Shown here: in pieces, positions 46,601-56,672 of the stretch
Position numbering within the stretch: position 1 is the first letter of the stretch
Layout: each line of letters starts with the position of its first letter
From: Cercophora sp. LCS_1
Taxonomy: Eukaryota; Ascomycota; Sordariomycetes; Sordariales; Lasiosphaeriaceae
Assembly (NCBI GenBank): GCA_036250225.1
Contig: JAPZLL010000007.1
Location: 186,001 to 250,000, forward strand
Reading direction: 5' to 3'
DNA length: 64,000 nucleotides
Translations under genes and position numbers: made by a program
Notes under the pieces: model-generated
Databases searched by the model: none
Told to the model about the DNA's origin: nothing
Seen by the model: only the letters and a program-made list of their open reading frames with translations

Positions 46601-47991
46601 GGTTCAGAACTGACAACTAGGCAGCCATTGTCGGGTGCGCGCAGCACCAGAAGCGGATCGTGGACGATATATTGACCATGTCTAAGCTGGATTCCAAGCT
46701 GCTCGCCATCACGCCCATCACGGTCAACCCCGTCCAGATGGTGCAGGAAGCGCTGAAGATGTTTGAGGTGGAGGCCCGACGTGTCGACATCACGCTTAAC
46801 ATGGTGGTGGATGAATCCTATCGCGATCTCAGTCTTCGGTATTTGGACTTTGATCCGTCACGTCTGAAGCAGGTTCTCATCAACCTGCTGACCAACGCGC
46901 TCAAGTTCACCAAGACCGGGCCGACGCGCAACGTGTCGGTGACCATCAGTGCGAGCCAGTCAAGGCCAACCGAAGCCAGCAGTTCGGTGCAGTTCATTCC
47001 CCGGTCGAAGGAAAGTGAGGACGAGGAGTGCTTCCCACCACCCGGCCACGGCCGGGACTCGGTATTCCTCATGTTCGAGGTGAAGGACACAGGCCAGGGT
47101 CTTACGGAGGGTGAAAAGAAGAGCCTCTTCCAGCGTTTCGTCCAGGCTTCCAGCCGCACCCACGTCAAGTACGGAGGCTCCGGTCTAGGTCTGTTTATCA
47201 GCCGCCGCCTCACAGAGCTGCAAAATGGCGCCATTGGCGTTGCCAGCCAGCCTGGCGTCGGCAGCACGTTTGCCTTCTACATTGAGGCATACATGCCGAG
47301 CGAGTCGGCGATCCGCGACGCCGAAATTGCGGCAGCGGCAGCCAAGGCGAGCGTTGCAGGGCTCCGGGTGGCGCCGACGGTCAACGTTCGGAACAAGCAG
47401 CGCTCGGCCAGCTCAACGAGCGGCTCAACAACGCCGCTGGGTGCGCCGAGACCGAGCCCGAGCCCGGTTTTGGCCAGTCCGAGCAGCGAGCTGAGCCTGG
47501 CGGCACCACAAATCAGGGGCATCATGGTTGTTGAAGATAATCTCATCAATCAGCAGATCACACGGCGAGGCCTCGTGAACATGGGATTCACGGTGGACGT
47601 CGCTAATCATGGGGTGGAATGCTTGGATAAGCTGCGACGAACGGACCGGTTCGTCGGCAGCAACCACGATGGGAACGCAGTGGTAAACGGCAATGGGGAC
47701 AAGGACAAGGACGTGTTCCCGCTAAGCATCATTCTCATGGATATCGAGATGCCGATCCAGGACGGACTCACCTGCACGAGAAACATCCGGGAGCTGGAAA
47801 GGCAGGGGAAGATTACGGGAGGAAGATTGCCCATCATCGCAGTCAGCGCGAATGCGCGGATGGAGCAGATTCTGGAGGCGAAGCAGGCAGGATGTGATGA
47901 TGTGCTAGTCAAGCCATATCGCATGCCCGAGCTGTTGGAGAAGATGAGGATCGTGATGGGCATGGTGGAGGGACATGCCTGTGGGCGCTGA
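43607..47991 (+). CDS. Hybrid histidine kinase with PAS domains, cytoplasmic type
   Basis: Three exons, 43607-44216, 44268-46574 and 46625-47991, encode 1427 aa; both introns (51 and 50 bp) have good consensus. An N-terminal PAS-like region (DPRPSFIVALTP, then IVYTNPAFTSYAGL) is followed by a Ser/Pro linker, a second PAS-like segment (PIAIYWGPSYTTIYNEAFSK), a GAF-like region (about residues 430-590) and two further PAS repeats (FVPVGMCFGDTEGNITFAND; FATVGMYDMDLEGRLLGANN). The H-box is FIDMTSHEMRNPLSAI with phospho-acceptor His901. HATPase motifs follow: NLLTNALKF, DTGQGL and YGGSGLGLFISRRL. The C-terminal receiver domain has MVVEDNLINQQI, the phosphorylatable Asp1345 in ILMDIEMPIQDG, and the conserved Lys in LVKPYR. 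No membrane span is evident. Expected to signal through a histidine phosphotransfer protein; the stimulus is unknown, and the class within fungal hybrid kinases is not assigned here. Confidence 0.94.
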
Positions 47992-49501
47992 TTAGTCGGC
48001 ATTCTCATTCCACACACAACGGAAAGCATGTGCGCGGAGTGGATAGGATACCCCATGTTGTTTAAAAGGGAGTAAGAAATGCGCGTTCCGGCGTCTCTTG
48101 CTTTTTGGTGCATTCGGCATTCGCAACGCGGGCCGTGGAAACGGGAGTTTTGATGCTGCGATGGGTTCGTAAGCGGGTTAGCATTGCGTGCGTGCGACTT
48201 GATCTACGAGGTCGAGTTGTTTGGGATTATAGGCAACAAGGTCAATGTGAGAAGGGATTGAGTGATGTTGTGAGGAACATTCCTGTCGTGATGCTCCCGA
48301 TTATGATAATGTTGATGTCTCCAGTCGTCATGTTATGGTGATTACAATCGTGATGGGTTCCAGGCATATGCACAAGTTCCCAATCCCAATCATTAAAGCG
48401 AAAAACGCCGTCTTGAATTGGGCAAAGCCACTCATTTCACAACCAATTTGATACGCCAATGCGAGCATGCACTTCGCTGATGACGTGATGCGAAGCAGAG
48501 AAGTGGACCCGAAATGCACTGTATGCACGCCGGTAAGAAGTCCGGTCCGGAAGCTGCATTACGAGGTATCGTTCCGGACTCGAAGAGAACCCGGATTGGC
48601 GCTGGCAGTTGGCTCCCCTGCATCAGCGCTGCTGACCACCACCACCAGCTTTTGGAGAGTATTTCAATATGATGACCGTCTAGAAGTAAGGTACGGATGA
48701 CAACAAAACGCGGGGACGGAAGAAATGCAAACGGGAGTGAGGGACGGGAGAAGTTGCGCATTAAATTAATTATCTCCACTTTTTTTCCCCGTGCCCTTTT
48801 CGCGCGCCGCTTGCGCATCGGGCCGGCGCGGTGCGGCGTTCGGTTTTTGTTCGCTTCCATCTGGCGCGAACTTTTCAATCGTTTTCCCGCCGGCTGCCCT
48901 GCCGTTCAAACAGCCTCTTCGCATTCCACCGGTGTGTCCTAAGGAACTCCCGGGGAAAGCCAGTTCGAAAATAATAATAATAATAATAATAATAACAATA
49001 AAAAAAATAGGCTTTTCAGCTGGATGTCTCGGCTTTCACTAGCTTGGATCCCACGGCGAGGTCCTTGGATCACGCACCCCTGGCACGCACCCCTTTTCGG
49101 GGTCGGTTGGTCTCCCCCTTTCGGTGTGGACAGCTGAAAACCCCCCGACGCGATAACACACACGCCCGCGCCCACGCCCGTGGGACGCACAAACGCGAAT
49201 CGTAGCATCGGGCTGGGCTCGGGTCTCCGGACTGCGGTCGGCGCGGACATCTGGTTGGGGTATCCTGCGTGCTGCGTGCTGCGAACTGCGCAGGGCTGTC
49301 TCTCGTCCCTTTCATCGCTTTCTCTCTTTGTCTCTCTCTCTCTCTCTCACCTTCACCTCGTGCATCACTTGATCCAACCGTCGTTTTTCTAGCTCCAACT
49401 TTGCCTACGCTCGCTTCGTTTTTATTATTCAGTCAGTTTCCATCGTAGATCCCCCTTTTGCATGCCAATTCTATATATACCCGACAAAGAAAAGAAAAAA
49501 A
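47992..49501. promoter_or_regulatory. Intergenic region; promoter of the Dabb-domain gene
   Basis: 1.5 kb without a gene. It holds an AAT repeat (48969-49000), a CT-rich tract at about 49318-49350 (typical of fungal core promoters) and a TATATATA element at about 49472-49479, 20-30 bp before the first ATG. Confidence 0.5.
48969..49000. repeat. AAT trinucleotide repeat
   Basis: About nine AAT/ATA units, imperfect at the right end where an AAC interrupts and an A-tract follows. Confidence 0.9.
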
Positions 49502-50020
49502 ATGCTCGACAAGATGTCATCGCTCACAGTTCATCCCTTTCTCTGGTCTGTGTGCCTTGTCCAGTTTGGTCTGTTGTCTGTCCTGGCGACCCGTCTGGTT
49601 GGAAGCAAGTCGTCCGAGTCTCCCAAAAGCGGCAACATGTCGCCCAAGAACGGGCGCGTCACGCGCATCACCATGTTCAAGGTGCCTGACGAGGAGAACC
49701 AAAAGAAGTTTGTTGAGGCGTATAACACGCTTGCCAAGGACCAGCAGCGGGTATGTCAATATCTTTGGTTGAAAGGAGGATATATTATGAGTGGGAGCGC
49801 TGACACTGCAAAGGCCGGCAAGCCGTACATCCTCAGCGTGCAGGCTGCTGCCATCAACAACGACCCGCGGTCAAAGGGCTATACCGTTGTGGCTGAAACC
49901 GAGTTTGCCAACCACGACGACATGAAGTACTATGACACCGAGTGCCCCGCTCATCTGGTTCTCAAGAAGGCATCTCGCGGGCTTGGCGCGACTGAGCCGC
50001 CTCTCACTGTGTACTACTAA
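49502..50020 (+). CDS. Stress-responsive A/B-barrel (Dabb) domain protein
   Basis: Two exons, 49502-49750 and 49814-50020, with a 63-bp intron (GTATGT..GCTGACAC..GCAAAG). The domain runs from RVTRITMFKVPDEENQKKFV to DDMKYYDTECPAHLVLKKAS and ends PPLTVYY, typical of the roughly 100-residue Dabb fold (PF07876) found as dimers in stress-response and some biosynthetic proteins. Two starts are possible. ATG 49637 gives 106 aa, the usual family length. ATG 49502 adds 45 residues containing a hydrophobic stretch (FLWSVCLVQFGLLSVLA), which could be a signal anchor or a leader that happens to be open. The longer model is reported; the shorter may be the true one. Converges on the minus-strand coiled-coil ORF with 142 bp between stops. 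Confidence 0.8.
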   Translation: MLDKMSSLTVHPFLWSVCLVQFGLLSVLATRLVGSKSSESPKSGNMSPKNGRVTRITMFKVPDEENQKKFVEAYNTLAKDQQRVCQYLWLKGGYIMSGSADTAKAGKPYILSVQAAAINNDPRSKGYTVVAETEFANHDDMKYYDTECPAHLVLKKASRGLGATEPPLTVYY

Positions 50021-50162
50021 GCGTGAAGGAACGGCTCTGCGGGAGAGGGAAATTAATAAAATTGCCCTCTCATCGACTCCCATAACAGTGACCAAGCATC
50101 CTTCTACCTCGCTTGACTTGCAGTGTGGCCGTTGTTCCATATGTGAGGTCAAGCCGTCACTT

Positions 50163-50504
50163 TTACTCAATACTCAATTCCTCCATCACTTCCTGCAATT
50201 TGGCCGCTGCCAACTTGTCCACTTCCCTCATCAAGAAAATATTCAACATTGCCTCCATCCCCTGGAACACCTCCCCTTCCTTTTCTGCGAGCTTCTCGAT
50301 AGCCTCATGGAATCTCTTCCGGGCATCTTCGGCCACCCTCTTGTCCAACTGAGCGCGGTATATCCGTGTTTCACCCTCATGGGTTCTTTGTTCCCTCATA
50401 AGGGACACCGTCTCTATCAACCGTCTTCTCACATCTTCAGCCACTTTAGGTTCGACTTCTCTAAGCACCCACTCCAACCACCCATTCCACTTCCCCAAAT
50501 GCAT
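50163..50504 (-). CDS. Coiled-coil ORF, in frame after the SRPBCC protein's TAG
   Basis: ATG at 50504, 113 aa. It is rich in Glu, Lys, Arg and Leu with heptad-like spacing (RRRLIETVSLMREQRTHEGE; KRFHEAIEKLAEKEGEVFQG; VDKLAAAKLQEVMEELSIE), so it looks like a genuine helical protein segment. It is in the same frame as the SRPBCC ORF, separated from it only by one TAG and four codons. It may be the C-terminal part of that protein (read-through, nonsense mutation, or an unrecognised splice) or a separate small gene. No known family. Confidence 0.5.
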   Translation of the reverse strand: MHLGKWNGWLEWVLREVEPKVAEDVRRRLIETVSLMREQRTHEGETRIYRAQLDKRVAEDARKRFHEAIEKLAEKEGEVFQGMEAMLNIFLMREVDKLAAAKLQEVMEELSIE

Positions 50505-50516
50505 ACTAGGCTCAAC

Positions 50517-51209
50517 CTAGGAGTCAGTAAACAGGGCTCCAGCTCTAGTCGCCTCCTTCTTCAAGTCCGCCGCCCAGGCTCCAAACCCCGCAACCACCTT
50601 GCTGCCCACCGTCATCCTAGTAACAGATGCCAGTGCCCCGTAGAACGTTTCCCAGCATACGTAGTCTGTCCCCTTGCCGCCGTCCGTCTCGACGAACTCC
50701 TGTATTCTCTCCGTCCTCAACGCCCACTCGGGCATCATCGCTGTTGGCAAAAGTTTCCATGCCACGCGCCAACCCTTGCGGGAGGGTTCATCAATCGGCT
50801 CAAGGATTGTGACTTCCATCGACTGCGGACGGCCCGTTGTTCCAGGCGGGGAGGACGGGTCGAGGTGAACATCAAAAGTGAACCTGGTTCCGAGACGCAA
50901 ATACTCGTCACCAGAGGGAAGTGACGTGTGTGTTTGAGGGGTAGTGGGTTGCGAGATGATCTTGCAGGAACGACAAAATGTGTTCCATTTCGGATCTGGA
51001 CAAGGGGTCAATGGGAATCCAAACGCCAATGAAGGGCGCGTACAGCTGGCGGCATCAAGGATGGCCTCCACACATCTAAGAGGCGACGCGTCAATGTGGG
51101 AAGATGTGGCAATGGTGAAGCTGCCTATTGTGGGCGCGCCGTGCGTCGGGGTCGCGATCGGTGGCAGCGAACCGGTCGGCGGCGTGTTTGGCGGGACTAC
51201 GGATGCCAT
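50517..51209 (-). CDS. SRPBCC (START-like) fold protein
   Basis: A single exon of 230 aa; the first true ATG is at 51209 (MASVVPPNTPPTGSLPP), as the further upstream part of the frame starts only at a TTG. From about residue 35 it reads GSFTIATSSHIDASPLRCVE, WNTFCRSC, LRLGTRFTFDVHL, MEVTILEPIDEP, WRVAWKL and a C-terminal helix TVGSKVVAGFGAWAADLKKE. This order of strands and long final helix is that of fungal polyketide-cyclase/START-like SRPBCC proteins, which bind hydrophobic ligands. No catalytic assignment is possible. Ends LFTDS-TAG, directly ahead of the coiled-coil ORF. Confidence 0.7.
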   Translation of the reverse strand: MASVVPPNTPPTGSLPPIATPTHGAPTIGSFTIATSSHIDASPLRCVEAILDAASCTRPSLAFGFPLTPCPDPKWNTFCRSCKIISQPTTPQTHTSLPSGDEYLRLGTRFTFDVHLDPSSPPGTTGRPQSMEVTILEPIDEPSRKGWRVAWKLLPTAMMPEWALRTERIQEFVETDGGKGTDYVCWETFYGALASVTRMTVGSKVVAGFGAWAADLKKEATRAGALFTDS

Positions 51210-51369
51210 TGGTGATGTTCTTGCGATACCTTCGATGGCTGTTGATACGGTTGAGAGTCGCAAGGTTGAAGTTGGAAACGCAGTCGATCAGCGCGCTAAA
51301 ACACACACTCGGCCCTCAGATCGTTCCTTCCTCCCCGAAAGCCCAGATTGTCAACCCCTCCCCTCCCCT

Positions 51370-51383
51370 CCCCCCCCCCCCCC
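51370..51383. repeat. Poly-C tract
   Basis: Fourteen consecutive C within the leader or promoter of the SRPBCC gene; prone to length error in assembly. Confidence 0.9.
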
Positions 51384-52004
51384 GGCAAAGCAACCTGTCG
51401 GAAAGCGCACTGAGAACCTCCCCCATTGACTGATTGCGCCTGCAACATCGTCAATATCACCGAGGGCCAGCTTGCAAGTTGGGCTATAACCCTAACCCTG
51501 TATACTCGACCAGACGACCACACCCAAGTCATCTATCGTCGAAGATGCTTCACTCATCTGTTTACATCGTCAAGAAAAAAAACCAACCAGCTCACCTCCC
51601 TACCTAAAACGAATCTCACACCACCACCAACATCACCCACCTCACCTCACATCCAGCCAGCCAGCCAACTAACACCCATCTCCAGCCCACAAAACCCCTC
51701 TCGTTCGCAGTGAAACCAACACTGCCCCATCAAAATCACCACTAAGCCCACCCCGTAAAACAGAAGAAAACAGAAAGATGCAAAGAACGCACCACAGTAT
51801 CTCGACAGGGCTTCCCGCCCTCCCTTCAAACCACCCACCACATCTCGGCAACAACCGCCTCACTTCAAACTGTGCCTCGAGCACCTCGCCACTCCGGCCG
51901 AGAAACGGCGCTTCCGCTGCCAGCTGAGTTGGTCTCACAACCTGAATCAGACTCAACACCTCCTCATTCTGTCCCCCACACTCAACGCCCCCCGGACTCC
52001 CAAG

Positions 52005-52103
52005 ATGCCGGTGTTTCTCATGATTGGTCTGTTTGTGCTCTACAAGAGACAAGATCCCGGCATGGCCGAAACGTTGGGGTTCCATGGTGACATCACGCGA
52101 TAG
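52005..52103 (+). other. Small ORF, 32 codons, hydrophobic start
   Basis: Reads MPVFLMIGLFVLYKRQDPGM and then a polar tail to TAG. The first 13 residues could span or insert into a membrane and are followed by Lys-Arg. The ATG context (CAAGATGCC) is acceptable, and the frame is open upstream for at least 20 codons, so it could also be a last exon. No family recognised. Confidence 0.2.
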
Positions 52104-52449
52104 ACAATCAGTCAATACAGCCAGACAGGATGGTGATACAGCGGTGGGGGCGGTCATCGAGGATGGTTACTGTGCCCAATATCTTATTTGTGACAGCATG
52201 ATCATGTTAATGTACCGTCTTCTCAGATCGACGACCTTACTAAAATATTGCTCCCACGAGCCTCAGTGGCAAGAAAGAAGCATGACGGCAAGCCCATGAC
52301 ACCCATATAGAGTAACGACACAGCAGGTTCGACACCCCAACTCCTAATCCTGTCCAAGTCCACCGTCCGATAATATACAGGAATAAGCACAAACCACAAC
52401 ACCAACCGTGAAACTGTCCAGGTAACTGGGGTAAATTCCGGTAACCACA

Positions 52450-54383
52450 TCATCGAACCAGAGATCGGATACTGCTAGTGCTTCCCAACTCTGTATCCTT
52501 TGACCTTGAGCGGAACTCCTTGTGGTATGCCATGGCGCCAACGACGGGCGCCGGTTTTGATCTGTATGTGAAACAGCTCACAACGACAGTGATACCGGCC
52601 ATAACCGTCATCATCAGCATCTGGTCCCCAAAAGTCTCCATGTACACAGTTTTTGTGTCATTGTCGATGGCCCAGGGATCTAGGGTTCCCGAAAGGGGGT
52701 TGACGTTGTCGAGATCCAACGTGTCTTTCAGTCGCATGCTGGCTAGCACGTTGCAGATGGCAAGACCCAGTGCGCCACCAAAGACGCGGGCCTGGGCAAC
52801 AGCGCCTTGGGCGGCAGCCAAATCGTCGTGGCGGGCCTCGATGGCGGCAATCATGGTGCTTGCCGCAAAGCTTAACCCAACACCGAAACCGTATATTGCA
52901 GTAAGCCCCAGCATGCGCGCAACGGCGAGTTTCTGAGACCGAGTAAGTCCATACACCGAGCCAATGCCAAGAAGCTGGAGGGCACTTCCAATGACCAACG
53001 ATTGGCTGGTCAGGTTGTGTTTCTTTGAGACGGCCCCTCCTAGGAATGAGCCAAATGCGCAAGAGCCAAGCATGGGAAGCAAATGGACGCCGGCAAGGAG
53101 TGCATTGTCGTTGTAGTTCATCTGCAGCCGTTCGGGAATTTTGATGACGAGGGCAATGTAAACAAAACCTGTCAGAATGGTGACACTATAACCTAGTTAG
53201 GTAAACACATGAGAAAAGGGTTTCCAAAAGCGTACAGAAAGCTTGAAAGGTAAACCCGGTTTGCCATCAGGCCAATGGGGAAAATCGGCTGGATTTTCGA
53301 AGTCCGTCGGTAAAAGAGATAGGACTCCCAGACGGTAAGGAGTAGCCATGAGGCGCCAGATATCACCAACGACCAAATTATGGGCGTATCTGACCAAGCC
53401 CATACGTTTGCAGCGCCCTCTTGAATAGCAAAGACAAGAAGGATCGAGGCCACAACGAGAAGCAAGTTACCGAGGAAGTCAATTTTGGCGAGGCCAGTCT
53501 TTGTGTCGTACTTGTTCCGTCTTTCTTCGGGCCAGAGGGTGAATATGCCTGTAACAGCCAGCAATCCAAACGGAATGCTGTGAAAGCAGTGTTAGAGAAC
53601 CACTTGGTTTCGGGGCAGGTGTTTTTTCTCACTTGATCCAGAATATTCCCCTCCATGTCCACTCCGAGATGGCTCCTCCGAGAAGCGGGCCGAGAATGTA
53701 GGATATCGACAGACTAATGCCAATCAAAGCACCCACAATCTCAGGCCGATCGGGGCCTTGCTCGACCAGACAAACTTGCGCCAGGCTGTATAAGCCGGAG
53801 CCACCTATTCCTTGGAGTGATCGAGCGGCAATCCTGTCACAAGCCCAGTTAGACCCAACTCTGCACTACAGAAATGGGACAAACACGTACAATTGCCACA
53901 TTGAACCCGCAAGGCCACACCAGATGGAGAAACCCGAGAAGAAAAACCAAGCAACAGCAAGGAGGTTTCTCCTCCCGTAAACGTCACTCAGCTTGGAGAA
54001 GCCAACCGCGCAGCCTGTCAACCATCAGTCGCTTGTCCATCCACTTCTCCGATCTCCACTTACTCATGTAGGTCAGCAAGTAGCCTAGGATAGCCCAGGG
54101 AAGATCTCCATAGTTGTTGAAGTCTTTGGAGATCGAAACGAGTGCGGTCGAAATGATTGAAGTGTCCAGGCAGGAAAACATGAGGCCCGCGAGAAATCTT
54201 GTGCGCACGTTAGTCCGAACTCGAAGCAAGCCGGGAGGGTAAGCCATACATAGTCGTCAGAAGGCCTCTGCGCACCGGACTTCCCAGTTTAGGAGGATGT
54301 CTGGTATCTCGTGAAGCCGCCGGATCGGAGACGGGCACGTCAGCCATATCGGAAAGCGAAGGATTCGGGTAAGAGAGTGTCAT
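52450..54383 (-). CDS. MFS multidrug-type transporter (DHA2, 14 TM)
   Basis: Six exons: 54383-54250, 54197-54064, 54014-53891, 53833-53633, 53577-53236 and 53185-52450, giving 556 aa with five introns of 49-57 bp. TM1 is IFLAGLMFSCLDTSIISTAL, carrying the D-T-S-I motif C-like signature of drug:H+ antiporters. The loop 2-3 motif A is GFSKLSDVYGRRNLL, and TM5 has GPLLGGAISEWTWRGIFWIN followed by IPFGLLAV, the DHA2 hallmark. Fourteen hydrophobic segments fit the DHA2 family. The N-terminal 40 residues are cytosolic and polar. It would export toxins or metabolites at the plasma membrane; the substrate is unknown. The last intron has two nearby acceptors; the TTATAG one is used because the first leads to an immediate stop. 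Neighbours on the same strand are an O-methyltransferase and a LaeA-like gene. Confidence 0.93.
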
Positions 54384-56672
54384 CGAGGTCGAAATGGTTG
54401 GGCGATCCTGATCGCACCCCTCCAAAAACAACAACCAAGAAGAAGACCAGTAATGGGTAACGGCGTCACCTGTAGTCGGGGCCCAACATAAACGTGCGTC
54501 GAAAACCTTCTCCACCTGGTCGATGCTTTTTGTCGTCTCACAGACCGTGCTCCCGATGGCTCGCTCTTGCCTTCTCCAGGACGCGATAAGAGATACCTAT
54601 ACGCACGACCAACCTGAGAGAGATTGGATGGAAGGAACGAGCCTCTTTGACCCTGCAGATAATCGAACAAACTTAACTTGCAGACAATCGCCCAACGGAC
54701 CAGCCGAGGATGTCAATGTGTTCCCAGCAACAGTCAACGGTCATGTTTCGACCGCGGGATCGAACCAACCCCAAACACATCCCTCAAGATCTGAGACAGA
54801 AACACAGGTTTGTTGTATGCCGGTTCGGCGAAAAACACCAACGAGGAAAACAATTCGTCTCTTACCGAACCTTGAGGGATTGCCTCGAGCCTCTGGCTGG
54901 GCGGCCGAATCTCTGTACACCCTCCGGCAAAAATAATGCCAGAGCGAAGGCGGAAACGGGGTTTGCCTCGGCCACAGAGCGAGAGAGGACAAGAGGGAAC
55001 GAGCACAAGGCAGGCGCTGTGTCAAGAGGGCTGGTGGCTCTCTCCGCTTGCCTGCTGGGCGCGTTGGGCAGCCGAGACAGCAATGAGTTTCGAGCGTGAC
55101 ACATGGGACGCACAACTGATGACGGGTGTCGTGCAATGTGTGACGGCACATAGCAGAGAACCCAGCGAGGGCGTCAAGTTTGCGCCGGGGTTGTCGATAG
55201 ACGCTTCATCAACCGATCTTATGCCACCAACACTTGCAGCGGTTCCCAAGATGCCAACTGCAGCCCAACGGTACCAACTCCGGCCACCACATGGGAAAGC
55301 CAGGTCTCACAAACACAATACCCAACAAGAGCAGACGGACCCGGCTCATCGCTAAGGCCGCAGAACCCGGCTGTCCACCGTCGCACCAACTGTTTGTTGC
55401 AGCTGTGCCGGAAGCCGCCGGCCGTTTATTCACCTCAGCAAAACCGCAATGTCGACGGCTAGACTTGGCGGTTCTCCTCAGCAACGTTCTGAACCCCATG
55501 CAATCGCAAGCTCGTGGCCAATACAGCATCAACTCCACCACAATCCCGGCTTGCCGGTTGACGGTTGCTCCTCAGCGTGTTCCTGCTTTGGAGACTACCG
55601 GGTCACGGCATGGCACCGCCTCAGACTCTGACCGAACAATATCCGCCACAAGACATTGGCGTCCCACATGTTCTGGGAATGTCTCGAGACTCTCTGTTTG
55701 ATGCTTCTATCATGACACTGGACCCGTGGTGGTCGCATTAGACAAGCTGCAAGTTGAGTTGGTTGGATGCGGCGCCAGTTGGGTTGGTCTGCTGTGTGAC
55801 GACGCGTTTGCATGCAAAGGAGTCGGGAAGCCAGCAGACATCGCCACCGCCGCAACTGTTGGGATTTCGTCGTAGCTGATAAGGATCTTTGGTTGATGGT
55901 CATATATCAGCCCGATTTCGTGCTTCCCCGACTTCGCGCTCGGAAACCTGGTAGAGGTCAGGTCCACCTCGTCACCCCTTTTTTCACACCCTCAACAAAA
56001 CACATGCGAGCCCTCAGACCAAGGTCGCCAGTTAACCGATGGTCTCAGTTTCCCATCAAACCGACACTGACTCCCACCAAGTCTCATCATTCAAACCCCT
56101 CGTTTTCTGTGACAACCAATCGGGCGGATCAGCAGGGACCCAACAACATGCAAGCAGCTCACTCATCACTTCACCCAATCCCCCCAGAATAACAACGCCA
56201 TCATTGATTGATATACACATATCCACACAAGCTACATGCAATACGACACACACACACACAACCACTAAAAGCTACAAGCATCACCACCAATCTCTCCTCA
56301 GACTGCTCTCCTTGAGCATACCAAGCAACAAACAAACAAACAACCGGTAGCCGCCCAAAGTAGATTGGGTATCAAATTGCCTGGACGCGAGAGAAGAAAG
56401 CCAAAAGAATTGTTCACCAATCCGCTCCACCAATATGCGAAGCCGCCAACCTTGTTCTCTCTTCGTCCAGCTCCCCTCGAAGAGAGTTCAAGCAACCAGT
56501 TTCTCGCGGCGGTGGAAAGGAACCACCAAATTGACAGATGACAGAATCCAAGATACCTCGAGGAGAAAGTATCCAGGTGAAAAAATACCCAGGTGAAAAA
56601 ATACCCAGGCGAGAAATACCCAGGTGAGAAAGGATATCTGAGCAAGAAGGGAGGTCGTAAATCAACGAGGTA
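54384..56672. promoter_or_regulatory. Intergenic region upstream of the MFS gene
   Basis: 2.3 kb, with the MFS promoter at the left and the O-methyltransferase 3' flank at the right. No convincing gene: open frames of up to 155 codons have random composition. A minisatellite lies at 56562-56632. Confidence 0.45.
56562..56632. repeat. Minisatellite, about 4 copies of a 16-18 bp unit
   Basis: Units of the form TACCCAGGTGARAAAA are repeated from about 56562 to 56632 with small variations (TATCCAGG, CCCAGGCGAG). They lie about 40-110 bp beyond the O-methyltransferase stop codon, hence probably in its 3' UTR. Confidence 0.85.

Larger units (their letters stand above)
51210..52449. other. Intergenic region between two minus-strand genes
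   Basis: 1.24 kb. It holds a C-tract (51370-51383), a telobox-like AACCCTAACCCTGT (51487-51500), short CCAG repeats at about 51655-51668 and one 32-codon plus-strand ORF (52005-52103). The right part is presumably the 3' UTR of the MFS gene. Confidence 0.45.

Noticed and set aside
49932..50924. 330-codon plus-strand ORF over the SRPBCC and coiled-coil ORFs
   Set aside because: It starts inside the Dabb exon in another frame; the minus-strand frames carry recognisable fold features and this one does not.
54755..54780. GGTTCGATCCC-like tRNA B-box on the minus strand
   Set aside because: No A-box at a suitable distance and no acceptor-stem or anticodon-arm pairing could be found.
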